DNA of 64,000 nucleotides from Lutimaribacter degradans (GTDB taxonomy: Bacteria; Pseudomonadota; Alphaproteobacteria; Rhodobacterales; Rhodobacteraceae), in the NCBI RefSeq assembly GCF_023703375.1, contig NZ_JAMQGO010000006.1, forward strand, positions 62,001 to 126,000, in the 5' to 3' direction. Positions 41,361 to 50,535 of the stretch are shown here, piece after piece (within the stretch, counting starts at the first letter, position 1; each line of letters starts with the position of its first letter). The position numbers and the translations under genes are program-made. Below the pieces are notes generated by a model that worked only from the letters and a program-made list of their open reading frames with translations, was not told the DNA's origin and did not search any database.

Positions 41361-43411
41361 TGACCGGCACCGTTCTGTTCGATCCGCTTTTGCCCTGGCC
41401 CGTGCTGGCCGCTCTGGCCGCTATCGCTGCGGCAGGCGTGGCGCTGGCGATATGGCGCGGTTTGACCGGCTGGGCGCTGCGCGCGCTGGCGGCCCTCGTT
41501 GTTCTGGGCGCCTTGGCGGGGCCGAGCTGGCAGCGAGAGGATCGTGCGCCATTGTCGGATATCGTGCTGATGGCCGTTGACGGGTCTTCAAGCCAACAGT
41601 TGGGCGACCGCGCCGACATGACCGAGAACGCCGCGCGCGAGATCGAAGCCGCAATCGCCGCGCGCCCCAACACCGAATTGCGCCGGATCGAGCTGGGCGA
41701 TGGAGAGGATGACACCGGCACGCAGCTGATGACAGCCATCAACGAAGCCCTGGCGGAAGAGCCGCGTGGCCGCATCGCCGGGGTCATCGCGTTGTCCGAT
41801 GGCCGTGTGCATGACGCCGACCTGGGCCTCGACATGCCTGCACCCTTCCACCTGTTGCACACGGGCCGCGAAGAAGATTGGGACCGTCGCCTTGTGGTGG
41901 AAAACGCACCGGCCTTTGCCATCCTGGGCGAGCCGGTGACCTTGACCATCCGGATCGAGGATATGGGCGCGGCACCGCAAGAAAACGCGATGGCGCAACT
42001 GGATATCTCGGTTGACGGGGGTGAGCCGCAAAGTTTTGACCTGCGGGTGGGCCGCACGGTGGAATTGCCGCTTGAGCTGCCGCATGGCGGGCGCAACGTG
42101 ATCCAGTTCTCGGTGCCCGAGGCCGAAGGAGAGTTGACCGACCGCAACAACACCGCGTTGGTGCAGATCAACGGCGTGCGCGATCGTCTGCGCGTGTTGC
42201 TGGTCTCGGGCGAGCCGCACGCGGGCGGGCGCACTTGGCGCAACCTTTTGAAATCGGATTCGAGCGTGGACCTGGTGCATTTCACCATCCTGCGACCGCC
42301 CGAGAAACAGGACGGCGTGCCCGTGAACGAACTGTCGCTGATCGCCTTTCCAACACGCGAATTGTTCATGGAGAAGATCGAGGATTTCGATCTGATCATT
42401 TTCGACCGATACAAGCGGCGGGGAATACTGCCCTCGCTCTACCTCGATAACGTGCGCAACTACGTTGAAACCGGCGGAGCCGTGCTGATCGCGGCGGGGC
42501 CGGATTTCGCCAGCGCGGATTCCATCTATCGCTCGCCGCTGAGCCAGGTGGTGCCGGCCGAGCCCACCGCCAGGGTGATCGAGCAAGGTTATACTCCCAG
42601 CGTCACCGATATCGGCCAGCGCCACCCGGTGACCGCCGGGCTGGCGCCCGACGGCGCGGGCGACTGGGGGCGCTGGATGCGCCAGATCGAGGTCGAGCCA
42701 CGGGCGGGCCACGTTGTTATGTCGGGCGCCGAGGAAAAGCCCCTGCTGGTGCTGGACCGGGTCGGCGAGGGACGGATCGCGTTGCTCGCCTCGGACCAGG
42801 CCTGGCTTTGGGACCGTGGCTTTGAAGGGGGCGGCCCGCAGCTGGAGTTGCTGCGCCGCCTGGCACATTGGATGATGAAGGAACCCGAGCTTGAGGAGGA
42901 GGCCATCTGGGCCGAGCCCACGGGTCAGACGATGCGCATCATTCGCCGCACCCTCGAGGATTCCGTGGGTGACGTGACGGTGACCACGCCATCGGGTGAG
43001 GAGGTGCAGGTCCCCCTGCGCGAGCTGCGCCCCGGGCAATACGAGGCGATCTATCGCGGGCCGGAGATCGGGTTGTATCGGTTGCAGGAAGGTGAGGAAG
43101 AGGCTGTGATCGGCCTTGGCCCCGCGGCGCCGCGCGAATTCGTCCAGACCATCGCCACCGACGCGGTGTTGCGCCCGGTGATCGACGCGGGACGCGGCGG
43201 GGCGGTGGCGCTTGCGGCCGAGGGTGTGCCGCAAATCCGCGCGGTGCGCGAAGGTAGGCCTGCGGCCGGGCGTGGCTGGATCGGGATCACCCCGCGCGAC
43301 GCCTACCAGACCCTGGACGTGACCAAGGTGCCACTATTGCCGCAATGGCTGGTTCTGTTGCTGGCCTCGGCGCTGATCGTCGGTGCCTGGCTGCGCGAAG
43401 GCCGTCGCTGA
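41360..43411 (+). CDS. Membrane protein with GATase1-like region, last gene of the MoxR operon
   Basis: 683-residue membrane protein starting at ATG 41360, one base inside the previous stop (TGATG). Two N-terminal helices (about 12-32 and 36-56) and one C-terminal helix (about 658-677) flank a large soluble part with a VWA-like segment (VLMAVDGSSSQQLGD) and a class I glutamine-amidotransferase-like fold (VLLVSGEPHAGGRTWRNLL and ETGGAVLIAAGPDF). No catalytic Cys is visible at the nucleophile turn, so it is probably not an amidotransferase. With MoxR, DUF58 and DUF4159 it likely forms one envelope complex. Confidence 0.82.
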   Translation: MTGTVLFDPLLPWPVLAALAAIAAAGVALAIWRGLTGWALRALAALVVLGALAGPSWQREDRAPLSDIVLMAVDGSSSQQLGDRADMTENAAREIEAAIAARPNTELRRIELGDGEDDTGTQLMTAINEALAEEPRGRIAGVIALSDGRVHDADLGLDMPAPFHLLHTGREEDWDRRLVVENAPAFAILGEPVTLTIRIEDMGAAPQENAMAQLDISVDGGEPQSFDLRVGRTVELPLELPHGGRNVIQFSVPEAEGELTDRNNTALVQINGVRDRLRVLLVSGEPHAGGRTWRNLLKSDSSVDLVHFTILRPPEKQDGVPVNELSLIAFPTRELFMEKIEDFDLIIFDRYKRRGILPSLYLDNVRNYVETGGAVLIAAGPDFASADSIYRSPLSQVVPAEPTARVIEQGYTPSVTDIGQRHPVTAGLAPDGAGDWGRWMRQIEVEPRAGHVVMSGAEEKPLLVLDRVGEGRIALLASDQAWLWDRGFEGGGPQLELLRRLAHWMMKEPELEEEAIWAEPTGQTMRIIRRTLEDSVGDVTVTTPSGEEVQVPLRELRPGQYEAIYRGPEIGLYRLQEGEEEAVIGLGPAAPREFVQTIATDAVLRPVIDAGRGGAVALAAEGVPQIRAVREGRPAAGRGWIGITPRDAYQTLDVTKVPLLPQWLVLLLASALIVGAWLREGRR

Positions 43412-43444
43412 TCCGGCGGAGCGGGCTGATGCCCGCGCTTTGGT

Positions 43445-43518
43445 CGCATCGCTGGCGCGATGCGGGATGAGGGGCGCTGCCCCTCAAACTCCCCGGGGTA
43501 CTTGCGGCAAGAGGAAGA
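43445..43518. repeat. Composite intergenic palindromic repeat, copy B
   Basis: An 8-bp hairpin (CGCATCGC, loop TGGC, at 43445-43464) is followed by GGGGCGCTGCCCC (43471-43483) and a CCCCGGGG...GGCAAGAGGAAG tail reaching 43518. It matches the layout of copy A at 28266-28350. It lies between convergent genes and abuts the TRIC stop codon. Confidence 0.55.
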
Positions 43519-44145
43519 TCAATTGCGTGGCGGACGGCTGCGATAAACGGGCAGGCGCCAGCCAAAGCGCAGCGAACCCGCGCGCAGGATCAGCGTGACG
43601 GTTGCGCAGATGGTGAGTGGCAGCCAGGGCGGGGTGTCGGCATTGGTTGCCAGCACGGCGGCCGTTGCCCCGGCAAAGGCGGCGCTGACGTAAAGTTCGC
43701 CCTGTTTTAGGACAAGCGGCACCTGGCCCACCACCACGTCGCGCATCAGCCCGCCCATGCAGCCGGTTATCATACCCATGATGATGACGATGGGCGCCGG
43801 CTGGTTCAACGAAAGGGCGACGCCGGCGCCGGCACTGACGGCCACGGATAGCGCACAGGCATCGAGCCATAGAAGGGCGCGGTAGCGATTCTCGAACAGG
43901 TGCGCGGTGAAAAACATCGTGATGGCGGCGGCCACGGCGACGCCAATGAAGCCGGGAGACGCGATCCAGAAAACCGGGTTGCGATCGAGCAGCACGTCAC
44001 GCAGCGTGCCGCCGCCCACGGCGGTTAGACAGGCCAGAAAGGCGAAGCCCACGATGTCGAGCTGCGTGCGGCTGGCCACCAGTGCGCCGGTCAGGGCGAA
44101 GATCAGCACCGAGGTGTAGTCGAGCGCGAGAAGAGCCGTGTTCAT
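43519..44145 (-). CDS. Trimeric intracellular cation channel family (UPF0126/YicG) protein
   Basis: 208-residue inner-membrane protein with seven predicted helices in the TRIC/UPF0126 fold. Conserved glycine motifs [12 protein letters not shown] and [13 protein letters not shown] form the two internal repeats. Bacterial TRIC homologues form cation-selective trimers; in E. coli YicG has been linked to glycine-related transport, so the substrate is uncertain. Its ATG overlaps the rnhA stop by four bases, so it is translated with rnhA. Confidence 0.9.
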   Translation of the reverse strand: MNTALLALDYTSVLIFALTGALVASRTQLDIVGFAFLACLTAVGGGTLRDVLLDRNPVFWIASPGFIGVAVAAAITMFFTAHLFENRYRALLWLDACALSVAVSAGAGVALSLNQPAPIVIIMGMITGCMGGLMRDVVVGQVPLVLKQGELYVSAAFAGATAAVLATNADTPPWLPLTICATVTLILRAGSLRFGWRLPVYRSRPPRN

Positions 44146-44606
44146 GCGCTTTTGCCGCGTTTGAAGGGGGCCATTCCGCGCCGGGCCAGTTCATCGGCGC
44201 GTTCGTTCTCGGGGTGGCCCGCATGGCCCTTGACCCACTCCCACGTCACGTCGTGGCGGGCCTGTGCCGCGTCGAGCCTTTGCCACAGTTCCACATTCTT
44301 GACGGGTTTTTTCGCGGAGGTTTTCCAGCCGTTGCGCTTCCATCCGTGGATCCAGCCGGTGACGCCGTTTTTTACATAGGCGCTGTCGGTGACGATGGTG
44401 AGGCGTGACGGTTTGGCCAGGGTTTCCAGCGCGGTGATCGCGGCAAGAAGCTCCATCCGGTTGTTGGTGGTTTCCGCCTCGCCACCGCAAAGCTCGCGCT
44501 CTTTCACGACGGTTTCGCCGTCCATCGCACGCATGAGAACGCCCCAGCCCCCCGGGCCGGGATTGCCGGAGCACGCTCCGTCGGTATAGGCGTAAAGCTT
44601 GGTCAT
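44142..44606 (-). CDS. rnhA: Ribonuclease HI
   Basis: 154-residue RNase HI, which cuts RNA in RNA-DNA hybrids and clears primers and R-loops. Catalytic residues are visible as Asp in [14 protein letters not shown], Glu in [10 protein letters not shown], Asp in [12 protein letters not shown] and His/Asp in [16 protein letters not shown]. All four acidic residues and the substrate-handle segment [17 protein letters not shown] are present. ATG 44606 gives the family length; a longer frame upstream is unlikely. It precedes TRIC with a four-base overlap and follows the methyltransferase by 40 bases. Confidence 0.96.
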   Translation of the reverse strand: MTKLYAYTDGACSGNPGPGGWGVLMRAMDGETVVKERELCGGEAETTNNRMELLAAITALETLAKPSRLTIVTDSAYVKNGVTGWIHGWKRNGWKTSAKKPVKNVELWQRLDAAQARHDVTWEWVKGHAGHPENERADELARRGMAPFKRGKSA

Positions 44607-44646
44607 GGGCGCATCTAGCTGAGTGGCGGGGCCGGGTGCAAGCCGC

Positions 44647-45252
44647 TCAGGCCCGGGTAGCGCGGATGGCGATCCAGTCGGCCGGTTTGCCGTCAAGCCC
44701 CGGTTCGCGCCCGGCGGCATGAGCCAGGGGTTTCAGCCCAGTGTTGGACAGCAGCGTGGCCAGCCCGTCGGGTGTGTAATAGGTGTAGATGCGGCCCAGT
44801 TCATCGCGGCGGCTGCCGGTACCGGATTTGACCGCGATATGAAACTGGCCGCCGGGGCGCAGCGCGTCATGTATCGCCGCAAGGTAGGCGGGCAGGGACG
44901 CTTCGGGGGCATGAAGAAGGCTGAAATTGGCCCAGATGCCATGGTAGGCGCCGTCATGACCTTCGGCCACGAAATCATCGAAATCGGCCTGGCGCGCGGC
45001 AACGCCATGGCGCTTCCGGGCCTGCGCGACCATCGCGGCCGAGGCATCCAGCGCCTCGACCACGAGGCCTGCTGCGGCCATGTGGCCGGCATCGACGCCG
45101 GGTCCGCAGCCCAGGTCAAGCACGCGGGCGCCTGGGGGCAGTGCCGTGATGAAAGCGGCCAGCAGGGGGCCCGGCGTGTCGGTATGCGTCACCCGGGCAT
45201 ATTCTGCGGCGCGGGCGTCGTAGACCCGCAGGGTTTCGTCGTCGCGGCTCAT
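44647..45252 (-). CDS. Class I SAM-dependent methyltransferase
   Basis: 201-residue Rossmann-fold methyltransferase. Motif I is [18 protein letters not shown], the acidic loop after strand 2 lies in [15 protein letters not shown], and motif post-I DFDDF and the [13 protein letters not shown] strand follow. This is a small-molecule or unassigned UbiE-like enzyme. ATG 45252 overlaps the DUF3429 stop in a four-base junction. It is the second gene of the minus-strand run DUF3429, methyltransferase, rnhA, TRIC. Substrate unknown. Confidence 0.87.
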   Translation of the reverse strand: MSRDDETLRVYDARAAEYARVTHTDTPGPLLAAFITALPPGARVLDLGCGPGVDAGHMAAAGLVVEALDASAAMVAQARKRHGVAARQADFDDFVAEGHDGAYHGIWANFSLLHAPEASLPAYLAAIHDALRPGGQFHIAVKSGTGSRRDELGRIYTYYTPDGLATLLSNTGLKPLAHAAGREPGLDGKPADWIAIRATRA

Positions 45253-45698
45253 ATCAGGGGAATGGCCAGGCAGGCGACCACGACGACCGTCAGCATGATG
45301 CGCAGGGACATCCACCAGGGCGGGGCGAGCTCTTGTTTCCAGAATAACCAGTCGAGACCGAGAAGCGCGATGAAACCGGCGATCAGGCTTATCCCGGCAC
45401 TGGTGGGGCCGCCGCCCGTCATGAAGAACGCCCAAAGGGCGGGAATGACCGACAGCGCGTAGCCCGTCGCTGCCACCTGCCCGGTGGCACGGGTGGCAAA
45501 CCCCCAAAGCACGCCCGACATGAAGGACAGGATGATCGCGCCATAGAACAGCCCGACATAAGGGCCGGTGAACCGTGGGCCGATGGCACGTGCGCTCCAC
45601 ATGCCCACGTCGGGCAAGATGGTGGTAACGGCACCCCAGGCAAAAGGGATCAGGCCGGCAAGGCCAAGCAACAGGGCGGCGCGGGGTATCTGTGTCAT
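45249..45698 (-). CDS. DUF3429 membrane protein
   Basis: 149-residue inner-membrane protein with five predicted helices (for example AALLLGLAGLIPFAWGAV, YGAIILSFMSGVLWGFAT and [15 protein letters not shown]), matching DUF3429, related to the TMEM69 family of animals and bacteria. Function unknown. ATG 45698 is chosen over a long upstream frame because only this part is hydrophobic. Its stop overlaps the methyltransferase start, so the two are coupled. Confidence 0.83.
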   Translation of the reverse strand: MTQIPRAALLLGLAGLIPFAWGAVTTILPDVGMWSARAIGPRFTGPYVGLFYGAIILSFMSGVLWGFATRATGQVAATGYALSVIPALWAFFMTGGGPTSAGISLIAGFIALLGLDWLFWKQELAPPWWMSLRIMLTVVVVACLAIPLI

Positions 45699-45846
45699 GG
45701 TGCCTTTATGGCCCCCGGACACGGCCCGACGCAAGCCGGCCCGATGGGGGGTGCGGTAAATAACGCTCACGCGTTGCGCGCCATTGCGCCACGGAGGAAC
45801 CTGAACCGTGGCCTGGCTTTGCCAGCTGTCAGTTTGCACCTCTCGA

Positions 45847-46326
45847 TCACGCGGAGTGGCCATTTCGGGTAGGGCGGGCCAGTTTCGGCCCGGTTCGGAA
45901 AAAGCTGGCATCGTTCGTGAACGTACTTTGCGGGGCAAGCCGGATCAGTCGCCCGTTCAAATCGTCGGGACGGGCCACGGTTTCGATGAACCAGGGGTTC
46001 CAGGTGGTTTCAGGCCCAAGGTAGCGCGTGAGCAGACGCCGAAACAGCGCCGGGTCCATCGAGACGACTTGTGCCCGCCCGCGCAGGCCCAGATGGCGCA
46101 AGATACCAAGCGAATTGTCGTAATCGACAATCTCGACGGCAACGCGCGGGTCACGCACGATGCGCCGCACCGAGGACGCCCCCGCATCGCCAAGCATCCA
46201 GAGCGCATCATCCTCCCAGTGATACCAGACCGGTGAATTTCGGGGGCTGCCATCTTCGGCCAGCGTCGCAAGGTTGGCCATGAGCGGCTTTTCAAGCACT
46301 TCGCGTGGATCGAAGGGCGTGGGCAT
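45847..46326 (-). CDS. Pyridoxamine 5'-phosphate oxidase-like flavin-binding protein
   Basis: 159-residue split-barrel protein of the PNPOx-like superfamily. LMANLATLAEDGSPRNSPVWYHWEDDALWML and RRIVRDPRVAVEIVDYDN are the family strands that bind FMN or F420-type cofactors. It may be a flavin-dependent oxidoreductase or a heme/flavin-binding protein; PdxH itself is longer and differs at the substrate loop. It begins 6 bases after the ispH stop, so both are on one transcript. Confidence 0.84.
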   Translation of the reverse strand: MPTPFDPREVLEKPLMANLATLAEDGSPRNSPVWYHWEDDALWMLGDAGASSVRRIVRDPRVAVEIVDYDNSLGILRHLGLRGRAQVVSMDPALFRRLLTRYLGPETTWNPWFIETVARPDDLNGRLIRLAPQSTFTNDASFFRTGPKLARPTRNGHSA

Positions 46327-46332
46327 GGCCCG

Positions 46333-47283
46333 TCAGGCCGGTTCGCGCAAAACGCGGGGCACCTTGAAATTTACCCGTTCCTGCGCGGTTTCCACCACCT
46401 CGACCGTTACATCGAAGCGGTCGCGAAAGGCGTCGATCACTTCGTTCACCAGTACCTCGGGCGCGCTGGCGCCGGCGGTTATACCGATATTGGATATCCC
46501 TTCCAGCGCGCGCCAGTCGATGTCCTTGGCGCGTTGCACCAATTGGGCGTAGCCACAGCCTGCGCGTGCACCCACCTCGACCAGGCGCTTGGAGTTGGAT
46601 GAATTCGGCGCCCCCACGACCAGCAGCGCATCGCATTTCGGCGCGATTTCCTTGACCGCCTGTTGGCGGTTCGTGGTGGCGTAGCAGATGTCTTCCTTGT
46701 GCGGGCCTACGATGGCGGGAAAGCGCGCCTGCAAGGCGGCGACCACGTCTGCGGTGTCGTCGATCGAGAGGGTGGTTTGCGTCACGAAAGCCAGCTTGCC
46801 CGGGTCGCGCACATCCAGCCTGGCCACGTCTTCGACGGTTTCCACCAGCAGAACGTCACCGGACGGTAGCTGGCCCATTGTGCCCACCGTTTCGGGGTGC
46901 CCTGCATGGCCGATCATGATGATCTGCAGGCCCGCCTCCGCGTGGCGTTCGGCCTCGATGTGGACCTTGCTGACAAGCGGGCAGGTGGCATCGACGAAAA
47001 CCATCTGCCGGGCCTCGGCGGCGGCGGGCACCGATTTCGGCACCCCGTGCGCTGAAAATATCACCGGGCGGTCATCGGGGCAGTCTTCCAGTTCTTCGAC
47101 GAAGACGGCGCCTTGCGCGCGCAGGTTGTCGACCACGTACTTGTTGTGAACGATCTCGTGGCGGACATAAACAGGTGCCCCCCATTTCTGGAGCGCCATT
47201 TCGACGATCTTTATCGCGCGGTCTACCCCTGCGCAGAAACCACGCGGGGCAGCAAGGTAGACGGTCAAGGAGGACTTGGTCAT
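46333..47283 (-). CDS. ispH: 4-hydroxy-3-methylbut-2-enyl diphosphate reductase
   Basis: 316-residue iron-sulfur enzyme for the last step of the MEP pathway, giving IPP and DMAPP. The three cluster Cys residues are in [24 protein letters not shown] and [11 protein letters not shown]. The catalytic Glu lies in SAHGVPKSV to [15 protein letters not shown], with substrate His residues in VRHEIVHN and GHAGHPE. All known active-site features are present. ATG 47283 is preceded by a weak ribosome site. It is divergent from a B12-binding regulator-like gene, an interesting neighbour for an isoprenoid enzyme. Confidence 0.96.
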   Translation of the reverse strand: MTKSSLTVYLAAPRGFCAGVDRAIKIVEMALQKWGAPVYVRHEIVHNKYVVDNLRAQGAVFVEELEDCPDDRPVIFSAHGVPKSVPAAAEARQMVFVDATCPLVSKVHIEAERHAEAGLQIIMIGHAGHPETVGTMGQLPSGDVLLVETVEDVARLDVRDPGKLAFVTQTTLSIDDTADVVAALQARFPAIVGPHKEDICYATTNRQQAVKEIAPKCDALLVVGAPNSSNSKRLVEVGARAGCGYAQLVQRAKDIDWRALEGISNIGITAGASAPEVLVNEVIDAFRDRFDVTVEVVETAQERVNFKVPRVLREPA

Positions 47284-47399
47284 TTCGGTCTCCGGCCTTT
47301 GGCCTAGAGGTAGGGGAACGGGTGCCATTCGTCCAGTCCAGCCTTGATTTGAGTTGTGGCGAAACTATTGACTCGTATTCAATCGCATACAAGGCGGCC

Positions 47400-48197
47400 A
47401 TGAAACGGTTTGACGACGGTTCTTTGCAAAGATCGCTCCAACGTGTTCGCGCGCTGGAAGAAAGACTGTCAAGGTCGGCGCTTGACGAGTTGTCGCGAGA
47501 AGTTTTGTTGCGTTTGGCCACACGCCGGCACGATACCGCCGCGATGTCGGAAGAGGTGGCGGAACGGATCGACGCGTTGTGCCATGCGCTGATCGCCGAG
47601 TCGCAAGAAAGCGTGGTCCGGCTGGTGCTGGACATCCAGGCCGGGGAAGAAAGCCTGGACGCGCTTTACATGCGCTATCTTGCGCCGGCTGCTGAACGTC
47701 TTGGCCTGATGTGGGAGCGTGACGAGCTGACATTCCTTCAGGTCGCGTTGGGTGTCGGCCGGATATATGACCTTGTTCGGCTGCTGCGCGACCGTCTGCC
47801 CCCACCGCGCGTCACCCGAGATTCGGTCGTTCTGTTCGCGACGGTTCCTGGCGAGCACCACGGTATCGGTATCGAAATGGCGGCCGAGCTGCTGCGGCAG
47901 CGTGGTTGGGATATAAAGTTGCTGATCGGTGGCAGCCATGATGAGGTGATGGCAGAAATAGCGCGCAGTTCCTGTCTGATCCTTGGCTTGTCATCCAGCG
48001 GGCGCGCATCAGGCGATGCACTGGCGCGGTTGTTGGGCGACGTGCGCCTTGCCCATCCGAATATCCATGTGATCGTGAGTGGCCGCATCGTTCTGGAAGA
48101 TCCCGACCTGCTCGACAGGATCGGCCCCGACAGTACCGTTGCCACGATCGAAGAGGCGATCACGACGTTCGAAAATCTGGCAGGACCGTCGTCTTGA
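47400..48197 (+). CDS. Cobalamin-binding AerR/PpaA-like (SCHIC) protein
   Basis: 265-residue protein with a helical N-terminus (about 1-130) and a B12-binding Rossmann domain (about 140-260). The cobalamin motif D-x-H-x-x-G reads EHHGIG at 152-157, with His154 as probable ligand and Glu152 in place of Asp. W105 in [21 protein letters not shown] resembles AerR/PpaA antirepressors of photosynthesis genes; the W-x9-EH motif of CarH light sensors is absent. No photosynthesis gene is in the window. It begins 117 bases from divergent ispH and is followed 128 bases later by a cytochrome c. Its regulator role is inferred. Confidence 0.82.
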   Translation: MKRFDDGSLQRSLQRVRALEERLSRSALDELSREVLLRLATRRHDTAAMSEEVAERIDALCHALIAESQESVVRLVLDIQAGEESLDALYMRYLAPAAERLGLMWERDELTFLQVALGVGRIYDLVRLLRDRLPPPRVTRDSVVLFATVPGEHHGIGIEMAAELLRQRGWDIKLLIGGSHDEVMAEIARSSCLILGLSSSGRASGDALARLLGDVRLAHPNIHVIVSGRIVLEDPDLLDRIGPDSTVATIEEAITTFENLAGPSS

Positions 48198-48324
48198 AAT
48201 ACCGGGGTTTGGCTCACCCGCGCCTGTGGGGCGTCGCACGAGATCGAGGCGATCTGACGTTGCCTTTACGCGGTTCACGCAAGTGTTGCTTGGCTGTGCA
48301 GGCGGAATGGCCTTTCATGGGGGC

Positions 48325-48783
48325 ATGAACGTGCACCAGTTTGGCCTAGTCCTGATCATCGGTCTTGCCCTTGCCCCGCCACCCCTTGCGGCGGAAGACG
48401 GGGGAGGTGGGATTTTGCCTTATCGCGATGCCGGAGTCGTCGCACAGGGCCAAGAGCTATATGCCGACCACTGTGCCGTCTGCCATGGTGCCGAGCTCGA
48501 GGGTGAAGAAAACTGGCGCAGCCGCGATGCAGACGGGTATTTACCCGCCCCGCCGCATGATGCGTCGGGGCACACGTGGCACCACCCAGACAGCCAGTTG
48601 ATCGACATCACCCGCCGCGGGATCGAGGCTATCGTCGGCAATGGCTACAAGAGCCGCATGATCGGCTTTGCAGATGTCCTGACGGATGCCGAAATCATAT
48701 CGATCCTGGCCTACATCAAGAGCACCTGGCCCACGTCGGTCATCGACCGGCACAACCAGTTGAACGCCACTGCCGACGATTGA
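48325..48783 (+). CDS. Small monoheme cytochrome c
   Basis: 152-residue periplasmic c-type cytochrome. The signal peptide [20 protein letters not shown] ends near LAAED. Heme binding is C50-A-V-C53-H54, and the axial Met is probably Met112 in [14 protein letters not shown], where most class I cytochromes have MPxF. The segment [13 protein letters not shown] carries extra His residues. It probably transfers electrons to or from a membrane oxidase or dehydrogenase. An upstream in-frame ATG exists at 48307. The gene follows the B12-binding protein and nearly touches the convergent NYN gene (5 bases). Confidence 0.88.
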   Translation: MNVHQFGLVLIIGLALAPPPLAAEDGGGGILPYRDAGVVAQGQELYADHCAVCHGAELEGEENWRSRDADGYLPAPPHDASGHTWHHPDSQLIDITRRGIEAIVGNGYKSRMIGFADVLTDAEIISILAYIKSTWPTSVIDRHNQLNATADD

Positions 48784-48788
48784 CCGGC

Positions 48789-49358
48789 TCAGCTTGCCTC
48801 GTAATCGTTTTCGCGGATAGCCGAGGCTTCGCGCGGGGGGCGACCGATCACTTCTTTCAACTCGTCAAGTTCGATGAAATTGTCGGCCTGCCGGCGCAGT
48901 TCATCGGCAATCATCGGGGGGTGGCTCCGGATCGTCGAAACGACCGATACCCGCACGCCCTGCCGTTGAAGGCTTTCCACCAAGGGGCGGAAATCGCCAT
49001 CGCCCGAGAACAGAACGATATGGTCGATGCGCGGCGCCAGCTCCATGGCGTCGACGGTCAGTTCGATATCCATGTTGCCTTTGACCTTGCGGCGTCCCTG
49101 GCTGTCCGTGTATTCCTTGGCCGGTTTCGTGACCATGGTGAAGCCGTTGTAATGCAGCCAGTCCACCAGGGGCCGAATGGGAGAGTATTCGTCGTTTTCC
49201 AGCAACGCTGTGTAGTAGAAAGCGCGTAGTAGCTTGCCGCGACGCATGAATTCCTGCCGCAACAGCTTGTAATCGATGTCGAACCCCAGCGCCTTGGCCG
49301 CTGCATAGAGGTTTGACCCGTCGATGAACAGCGCAAGCCGTTCGTCCTTGTAAAACAT
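48789..49358 (-). CDS. NYN domain (LabA/DUF88-like) nuclease-family protein
   Basis: 189-residue PIN-like NYN-domain protein. Acidic metal-site residues are in LFIDGSNLYAA (Asp13), KGNMDIELTVDAM and LFSGDGDFRPLVESL, the pattern of LabA/NicB-type nucleases. The family probably cuts RNA, but bacterial substrates are not known. The N-terminus MFYKDERLALFIDGSN is typical of the clade found in Alphaproteobacteria. It is divergent from folK, with an inverted repeat TCTGACG...CGTCAGA (49379-49417) between them. Confidence 0.88.
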   Translation of the reverse strand: MFYKDERLALFIDGSNLYAAAKALGFDIDYKLLRQEFMRRGKLLRAFYYTALLENDEYSPIRPLVDWLHYNGFTMVTKPAKEYTDSQGRRKVKGNMDIELTVDAMELAPRIDHIVLFSGDGDFRPLVESLQRQGVRVSVVSTIRSHPPMIADELRRQADNFIELDELKEVIGRPPREASAIRENDYEAS

Positions 49359-49492
49359 CTAAGTTCCTTCCGAATGGATCTGACGTTTGTCCGTGAGTGA
49401 AATAGCGTGGCGTCAGAAGAGCGCGGAATGGTAGAGCCATCCAAAAGGCCCCGCAAGACCGCGCACACTCTATAAAGGATAGGTCGGCTTAC

Positions 49493-50059
49493 ATGACGGA
49501 TCAAAACTACTTGATCGCCCTCGGCGCGAACATGCCGTGGCGGGGCCATTCGCCAAGCGTTGTTCTGGACAAGGCGCTGGGTCGCCTGTCCGCCGAAGGT
49601 GTGGCCGTATTGGCGGTCAGCACGTTCTACCACACGCCCTGCTTTCCTGCAGGCGCCGGCCCCGATTACGTGAATGCTGCTGCCCATCTGCAAAGCGATC
49701 TTGCGCCCATGCCGTTCATGGCGCTTTTGCATCGGGCCGAGGCTGAATTCGGCCGGTCGCGAGATACGCGTTGGGGCCAGCGCACGCTTGATCTTGACCT
49801 GCTCGCGGCGGGCGATCTCGTGATGCCCGACCTTGCCACCCACGCGGCCTGGCGTGATTTGCCCCCCGACGCACAGCGCGAAAAAGCGCCCGATACACTG
49901 GTGTTGCCGCATCCGCGACTGCAAGACAGGGCCTTTGTACTTGTTCCGCTTGCCGAAATTGCGCCTGACTGGAGGCATCCGGTGCTGGGCCAAAGCGTCG
50001 CGCAAATGTGTGCCGCCTTGCCCCGGGATGTCCGCGACGAGGTTGTTCCCAACGGCTAA
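49493..50059 (+). CDS. folK: 2-amino-4-hydroxy-6-hydroxymethyldihydropteridine diphosphokinase
   Basis: 188-residue folate-pathway enzyme transferring pyrophosphate from ATP to 6-hydroxymethyl-7,8-dihydropterin. It starts MTDQNYLIALGANMPWRG, with pterin-binding and ATP sites in RWGQRTLDLDLLAAGD and LPHPRLQDRAFVLVPLAEIAP. The internal segment from about 115 to 140 (HAAWRDLPPDAQREKAP) is an insertion compared with E. coli FolK. It stands first in a plus-strand run with rpoZ and rel, 75 bases upstream of rpoZ. Confidence 0.94.
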   Translation: MTDQNYLIALGANMPWRGHSPSVVLDKALGRLSAEGVAVLAVSTFYHTPCFPAGAGPDYVNAAAHLQSDLAPMPFMALLHRAEAEFGRSRDTRWGQRTLDLDLLAAGDLVMPDLATHAAWRDLPPDAQREKAPDTLVLPHPRLQDRAFVLVPLAEIAPDWRHPVLGQSVAQMCAALPRDVRDEVVPNG

Positions 50060-50065
50060 GGGGCC

Positions 50066-50094
50066 TTGCCATTTTGCAGTCAATGCGTTACACG
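50066..50094 (+). promoter_or_regulatory. Possible promoter of rpoZ-rel
   Basis: TTGCCA (50066-50071), a 17-base spacer and TACACG (50089-50094) lie 41-69 bases before the rpoZ start. The -35 fit is good and the -10 fit weak. Confidence 0.35.
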
Positions 50095-50134
50095 GCTGCT
50101 TTCTGATCCAACCCTGACGATTGGAGTGCCCTTA

Positions 50135-50494
50135 ATGGCCCGCGTAACCGTAGAAGACTGCGTAGACAAGGTTCCTAACCGGTTCGAGCTGGTAATGCTG
50201 GCGGCGCACCGCGCCCGCGAGATTTCATCGGGTGCGCCTGTTACCGTGGATCGTGATAATGACAAGAACCCTGTCGTTGCGCTTCGGGAAATTGCCGATG
50301 AGACACAATCGGCAGATGAACTGCGCGAACGGCTGATCGAGTCGAATCAGACCCAGATCGAGGTGGACGAACCCGAAGAGGATTCGATGGCCCTGCTGAT
50401 GGGACGGGGCGAACCTGCTGACAAGCCGGCCGAGGACGATATGTCAGAAGAAAAGCTGCTTCGCGCATTGATGGAAGCACAGGGGCAGGGCTGA
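50135..50494 (+). CDS. rpoZ: DNA-directed RNA polymerase omega subunit
   Basis: 119-residue omega subunit, which stabilises the beta' subunit and helps bind ppGpp. The conserved core [31 protein letters not shown] is at the N-terminus, followed by the [13 protein letters not shown] segment, and an acidic tail follows. TTGGAG precedes ATG 50135. It lies 41 bases upstream of rel, the usual pairing of the ppGpp target with the ppGpp enzyme. Confidence 0.96.
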   Translation: MARVTVEDCVDKVPNRFELVMLAAHRAREISSGAPVTVDRDNDKNPVVALREIADETQSADELRERLIESNQTQIEVDEPEEDSMALLMGRGEPADKPAEDDMSEEKLLRALMEAQGQG

Positions 50495-50535
50495 GCTCAC
50501 CCCGGCCCGAACCCGGCACCAAGGATGCGGACAGA

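Noticed and set aside
41588..43234. Long minus-strand open frame inside the last MoxR-operon gene
   Set aside because: Same reason: a mirror frame of a high-GC gene, with no motif or ribosome site.
45808..46236. Plus-strand open frame opposite the PNPOx-like gene
   Set aside because: It is a mirror frame of a recognisable minus-strand gene, with no domain of its own.
47370..47390. FNR-like site TTGACTCGTATTCAA before the B12-binding protein gene
   Set aside because: It has 15 bases with a TTGA-N7-TCAA pattern; FNR sites are 14 bases, TTGAT-N4-ATCAA.
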